Under the pieces are notes generated by a model, which searched no databases, had not been told where the DNA came from, and saw only the letters and a program-made list of their open reading frames with translations. The position numbers and the translations under genes were made by a program. 8,992 bases of DNA from CAVQCX01 sp050050175 (lineage in GTDB: Bacteria > Pseudomonadota > Gammaproteobacteria > Chromatiales > Chromatiaceae): positions 1-8,992 of the forward strand of contig JASFUT010000124.1 in NCBI GenBank assembly GCA_050050175.1, read 5' to 3'. Shown one piece after another: positions 5,678 to 8,992 of the stretch (positions within the stretch are counted from its first letter, which is position 1; every line of letters begins with the position of its first letter).

Positions 5678-5723
5678 ATATGGTTCCTGCATAGAGGCGC
5701 GGATGCGCGCGCGGGAGACCGAC

Positions 5724-7169
5724 ATGAACCTCCATGCCCCTGAGATCGAGGTCCCCTCGGTCGGGTACCACGAGTTCTTCCAGGACGACTTCGAGCCTCG
5801 CCCGCACTATTCCCACCTCTGGCAGACGATCCGCCGCATGGGCCAGCGCAACCTGGCGCTGAAGACCCGCGAGGCCGAGTTGGCCATGCACACCAGCGGT
5901 GTGACGTTCACGGTCTACAGCGAAGACACCGAGGGCATCGAGCGGGTCTGGCCCTTCGACCTGATCCCCCGGATCATCCCGGCGGCGGAGTGGCAGCACC
6001 TGGAGGCAGGCCTCAAGCAACGGGTGCGGGCGCTCAATCTCTTCCTCAAGGACCTCTACCACGGCCAGCGCATCCTCAAGGACCGAGTGGTGCCGGCGGA
6101 CCTGATCTACCAGGGCAAGGACTTCCGCCGGGAGATCCTCGACGTGGACGCCCCGCACGGCATCTACACCCACGTGGCCGGCGTCGACCTGATCCGCGAC
6201 GAGCAGGGCGAGTATCTGGTGCTGGAGGACAATCTGCGCACGCCCTCCGGGGTCTCCTACATGCTGGAGAACCGGATCGTCGAGAAGCGCATCCTCTCCA
6301 ACTTCTTCGGTCAGTACCGCGTGCGCCGCGTGGAGCACTACCCGGCGCTGCTGCTGCGCGCGCTCCAGCACCTCTCGCCCCGGGGGCCGGCGGAGGCCAA
6401 CATCGTGGTGCTGACGCCCGGCATCTACAACTCGGCCTACTTCGAGCATACGTTTCTCGCCAAGGAGATGGGCGTGGAGCTGGCCGAGGGCCGGGACCTC
6501 GTGGTGAAGAACGATGTCGTCTACCTCAAGACCACACGGGGCCTGCAGCGCGTCGACGTCGTCTACCGGCGCGTGGACGACGACTTTCTCGATCCCCTGG
6601 TGTTCCGCTCCGACTCCGTGCTCGGCGTGGCCGGACTGATCAACGCCTGGCGCAAGGGCAACGTGGCCATCGCCAACGCCCCGGGCAGCGGCATCGCCGA
6701 CGACAAGGCGATCTACCCCTACGTGCCGGACATCATCCGCTACTACCTGGGGGTGGAGCCCATCCTGAGGAACGTGCCCACCTACCAGATGACCCGCGAG
6801 GCCGACCGCGAGCTGGTGCTCGCCAATCTGGAGCGCATGGTGGTCAAGGCCGTGGCGGAGTCCGGCGGATACGGCATGCTGATGGGCCCCCAGTCCACCC
6901 GCAGCGAGCGCGAGTCCTTCGCCCGCAAGATCCGCGAGAACCCCCGCAACTACATCGCCCAGCCGGTGGTGCAGCTCTCGCGGCACGTGTGCTATCTGGA
7001 CGGAGAGCTCGGTGCCCGCCATCTCGATCTGCGCCCCTTCCTGATCTACGGCCAGGACATCGACGTGGTCCCGGGGGGGCTAACCCGGGTGGCGCTGCGC
7101 AAGGGGTCGCTGGTGGTCAACTCTTCCCAGGGCGGGGGCAGCAAGGACACCTGGGTGCTGGCGGACTGA
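5724..7169 (+). CDS. Circularly permuted ATP-grasp family protein (DUF404/DUF407, COG2308 type)
   Basis: 481 residues, a full-length member of the circularly permuted ATP-grasp family. These enzymes are predicted to use ATP to join a carboxylate to an amine (peptide-bond or amide formation); the substrate is unknown. Family landmarks are an N-terminal region with SGVTFTVY (58-65), the VLEDNLRTPSGVSYMLENR segment (166-184, with E168, D169, N170 and R172 as likely metal/ATP residues), VLTPGIYNSAYFEH (229-242), VVKAVAESGGYGML (373-386, with K375 and a glycine-rich loop), HLDLRPFLIYG (433-443) and the C-terminal NSSQGGGSKDTWVL (466-479). No signal peptide, so cytoplasmic. ATG 5724 has GGGAGA (5713-5718) upstream. 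The in-frame ATG at 5703 would add MRARETD and lies only about 15 nt after the predicted transcription start, so it is less likely. The gene leads an operon; the next gene starts 10 bp after its stop. Confidence 0.93.
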   Translation: MNLHAPEIEVPSVGYHEFFQDDFEPRPHYSHLWQTIRRMGQRNLALKTREAELAMHTSGVTFTVYSEDTEGIERVWPFDLIPRIIPAAEWQHLEAGLKQRVRALNLFLKDLYHGQRILKDRVVPADLIYQGKDFRREILDVDAPHGIYTHVAGVDLIRDEQGEYLVLEDNLRTPSGVSYMLENRIVEKRILSNFFGQYRVRRVEHYPALLLRALQHLSPRGPAEANIVVLTPGIYNSAYFEHTFLAKEMGVELAEGRDLVVKNDVVYLKTTRGLQRVDVVYRRVDDDFLDPLVFRSDSVLGVAGLINAWRKGNVAIANAPGSGIADDKAIYPYVPDIIRYYLGVEPILRNVPTYQMTREADRELVLANLERMVVKAVAESGGYGMLMGPQSTRSERESFARKIRENPRNYIAQPVVQLSRHVCYLDGELGARHLDLRPFLIYGQDIDVVPGGLTRVALRKGSLVVNSSQGGGSKDTWVLAD

Positions 7170-7179
7170 GGACGGAAGC

Positions 7180-8157
7180 GTGCTGAGCCGCATCGCCGAT
7201 TCGGTGTACTGGATGTCCCGCTATCTGGAGCGGGCGGACAACACGGCGCGCCTGCTGGAGATCAATCTCCACCACATGCTTGAGACCGAGGAGCTGGTGA
7301 CCGAGGAGCGGCTCTGGCGCCCGCTGCTCAGCATCGGCGGCTACGAGAGCATGTACGAGGAGCAGTTCGGGGACCAGGGGGTGAACGCCTCGCGGGTGCT
7401 GCGCTTCCTCACCGAAGAGCGCGCCAATCCCAACTCCATTCGCACCAGCCTGCGCATGGCCAGGGAGAACGCCCGGGTGGTGCGCGACCGCATCTCCAAG
7501 GAGATGTGGAGCTGCCTGAACGAGCTCTGGCTGACCTTCGACGGCCAGCGCGGCCGCCGGCCGCTCCAGGCCCACACCGACGAGCTCTACGAGTTCGTGC
7601 GCGAGGAGATCGCCCGTTTCCACGGCGTCACGGTCAGCACCATGATGCGCGGCGAGCCCTTCGCCTTCTACCTGCTCGGCACGTTCAGCGAGCGCGGGGA
7701 CATGTCCGCGCGGATCCTCGACGTCAAGTACCACCTGCTGCTGCCCGACCTCTCCATGGTGGGCACGCCCGTGGACTACTACCAGTGGGCGGCCCTGCTC
7801 AAGTCCCTTTCCGGCTTCGAGTCCTACCGCCGCGAGTATCAGGGCGAGCTCCTGCCGCGGAACGTGGCCGAGTTCGTGGTCCTCAACCCGGACTTCCCGC
7901 GCTCCCTGCGCTTCTGCACCGAGCGGATGTGCGAGGCCCTGCAGCGGATCTCGGACTGCGGAGGCGGCGGCTCCCCGGCGGGTGAGGCGCTGTCCGCGCT
8001 GCGGACCGGTCTGGAAGGGCTGGATGCGGACAGCCTGTTCCGTTCGGGACTGCACGAGTTCCTCCGGGATTTCCTCACCCGGCAGGCGGAGCTGGGTGGG
8101 GTGCTGGCCAAGGAGTTCTTCGAGGCCTATCTCGGAGAGACGGAATGCGCTACCTGA
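7180..8157 (+). CDS. Alpha-E domain protein (DUF403)
   Basis: 325 residues, typical for the alpha-helical alpha-E family, whose biochemical role is not known. The recognisable start is LSRIADSVYWMSRYLERADN (2-21). Other landmarks are NPNSIRTSLRMARENAR, DYYQWAALLKSLSGFESYRR and LNPDFPRSLRF. The start is GTG at 7180 with GAGGA (7168-7172) at 7-nt spacing, the Shine-Dalgarno overlapping the stop of the ATP-grasp gene. The next gene's ATG overlaps the end of this one by 13 bp, so the three proteins are probably made together. In the family this protein is nearly always encoded beside, or fused to, a circularly permuted ATP-grasp protein, which suggests a partner or second step of the same reaction. 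No signal peptide or membrane segment is seen. Confidence 0.93.
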   Translation: MLSRIADSVYWMSRYLERADNTARLLEINLHHMLETEELVTEERLWRPLLSIGGYESMYEEQFGDQGVNASRVLRFLTEERANPNSIRTSLRMARENARVVRDRISKEMWSCLNELWLTFDGQRGRRPLQAHTDELYEFVREEIARFHGVTVSTMMRGEPFAFYLLGTFSERGDMSARILDVKYHLLLPDLSMVGTPVDYYQWAALLKSLSGFESYRREYQGELLPRNVAEFVVLNPDFPRSLRFCTERMCEALQRISDCGGGGSPAGEALSALRTGLEGLDADSLFRSGLHEFLRDFLTRQAELGGVLAKEFFEAYLGETECAT

Positions 8158-8992
8158 TCGAGCACGAGACCCGGCTCGAGTACGCGGGGGAGGTGCGCGA
8201 GCACCACTGCGAGCTTCGGCTGGCGCCGCGCGAGGACAGCCATCAGCGCCTGCTCGTCCTGGAGCTGGAGACCGATCCCGCGGCCGAGCTCCGGGAGTAC
8301 CTGGACTGCTTCGGGAACCGGGTCCACCATTTCCAGGTGCTCGCGCCCCACGATCACCTGGCCACGCGGATGCGGGCCGAGGTGGAGTGCACCCTGGAGA
8401 ACCCCTTCGACTTCGAGCTGGTACCGCCCCCGAGAGAGCGCGAATGGCTCGACCAGGCCCTGAGGGCGCAGCCCCGGCTGCTGGACTACGTCCTGCACCG
8501 CAGCGCGGCGGTGCCCGCGCTTCCCGTCCTGGAGCCCGCCGAGCCCTTCCCGGACCTCGAGTCCGGCCGTCAGCTCATGGAGTGCGCCCAGGAGGCCATG
8601 CACTGGGTGCGGGGGCGACTGGACTACGCCCCCGGCGCCACCCACGTACACTCCTCCCTGGCCGAGGCCTGGAAGGAGCGGGCGGGCGTCTGCCAGGACT
8701 TCGCCCATCTGATGATCGCCCTGGTGCGGTCCTGGGGCGTGCCGGCCCGCTACGTGATGGGCTACCTCGATCCCTCCCTGACGGAAGAGACCGAGGCCGC
8801 CGAGCAGGCCACGCACGCCTGGGTGGAAGTCCTCATACCCAACGCGGGATGGCGGGGCTTCGACCCCACCCACGACCTGGTGGCCAACGACACCTACGTC
8901 GCGGTGGCCGTGGGCCGCGACTATCTGGACGCGGCGCCCCAGCGAGGGACCTACAAGGGCGAGAGCGGGGGGGAGGGCCCGCAGGTGCGGGT
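8145..8992 (+). CDS. Transglutaminase-like cysteine peptidase family protein (3' end outside window)
   Basis: The frame starts at ATG 8145, with GGAGAGA (8134-8140) upstream, and is open to the window end: 282 complete codons and a partial one. It begins MRYLIEHETRLEY, the usual opening of the N-terminal beta-domain of bacterial transglutaminase-like proteins (COG1305 type). The papain-like core shows the full catalytic triad: C183 in AGVCQDFAHL, H224 in THAWVEV and D240 in FDPTHD. Such proteins act as proteases, peptide ligases or amidases; the substrate here is unknown. No signal peptide, so cytoplasmic. The family is about 270-300 residues, so only a short tail should be missing. It overlaps the alpha-E gene by 13 bp. 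The position after ATP-grasp and alpha-E is the classic order, and an Anbu-type proteasome-like gene is a frequent next neighbour that may lie just downstream. Confidence 0.93.
   Translation, partial: MRYLIEHETRLEYAGEVREHHCELRLAPREDSHQRLLVLELETDPAAELREYLDCFGNRVHHFQVLAPHDHLATRMRAEVECTLENPFDFELVPPPREREWLDQALRAQPRLLDYVLHRSAAVPALPVLEPAEPFPDLESGRQLMECAQEAMHWVRGRLDYAPGATHVHSSLAEAWKERAGVCQDFAHLMIALVRSWGVPARYVMGYLDPSLTEETEAAEQATHAWVEVLIPNAGWRGFDPTHDLVANDTYVAVAVGRDYLDAAPQRGTYKGESGGEGPQVR

Noticed and set aside
5675..5682. Sigma-70 extended -10 (TGCTATATG) for the ATP-grasp operon
   Set aside because: Only a partial -10 match and no acceptable -35 at 16-18 bp; the sigma-54 reading fits better, though it is not excluded.
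1..8992. CRISPR arrays, tRNA/rRNA genes, insertion sequences or phage genes
   Set aside because: No regularly spaced repeats, no tRNA-like cloverleaf or rRNA segments, and no transposase or integrase motifs were seen on either strand.

Overview
The window is very GC-rich (around 70% by eye), tightly packed, and has every recognisable gene on the + strand. Gene content (NirB/NirD/NasA assimilation cluster, sigma-54-type promoters, ATP-grasp/alpha-E/transglutaminase cluster) and codon use suggest a high-GC proteobacterium. A gammaproteobacterium of the Ectothiorhodospiraceae type is a reasonable guess, but the sequence alone does not prove it.

Region 1 (1-4270) is the 3' part of an assimilatory nitrate/nitrite reduction operon: the C-terminal part of nirB (large subunit of NAD(P)H nitrite reductase), nirD (small subunit with an intact Rieske motif) and nasA (molybdenum nitrate reductase with a C-terminal BFD-type [2Fe-2S] domain). 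NasA would make nitrite from nitrate in the cytoplasm and NirBD would reduce nitrite to ammonium.

Region 2 (4271-4641, 371 bp) has no convincing protein gene but is rich in signals. It holds two inverted repeats after nasA, a nearly perfect sigma-54 (-24/-12) promoter at 4416-4431, and a strong intrinsic terminator at 4498-4532. The roughly 91-nt stretch between promoter and terminator has the layout of a small RNA: a 5' hairpin, a second hairpin with CUCCU in its loop, an open CACCUCCU stretch identical to the 16S anti-Shine-Dalgarno, and a terminator whose loop holds CCUCC. It could instead be an attenuated leader of the next gene.

Region 3 (4642-5535) encodes a predicted exported, all-helical protein of about 297 residues that I do not recognise by name; parts of it resemble alpha/alpha-toroid (terpenoid-cyclase-like) repeats.

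Region 4 (5536-5723) is a regulatory gap with a second sigma-54-type promoter (5662-5677), a perfect 7-1-7 palindrome over its -24 element (5650-5664), and an upstream NtrC-like sequence (5541-5555).

Region 5 (5724-8992) is a tight operon: a circularly permuted ATP-grasp protein, an alpha-E (DUF403) protein and a transglutaminase-like protein cut by the window end. This conserved trio is predicted from comparative genomics to make or modify peptides, and in proteobacteria it often travels with the Anbu proteasome-like peptidase, which may lie just downstream. If the two sigma-54 promoters are real and NtrC-dependent, nitrate assimilation, a small RNA and this poorly understood peptide system would be neighbours in one nitrogen-responsive block. 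That link is inference.
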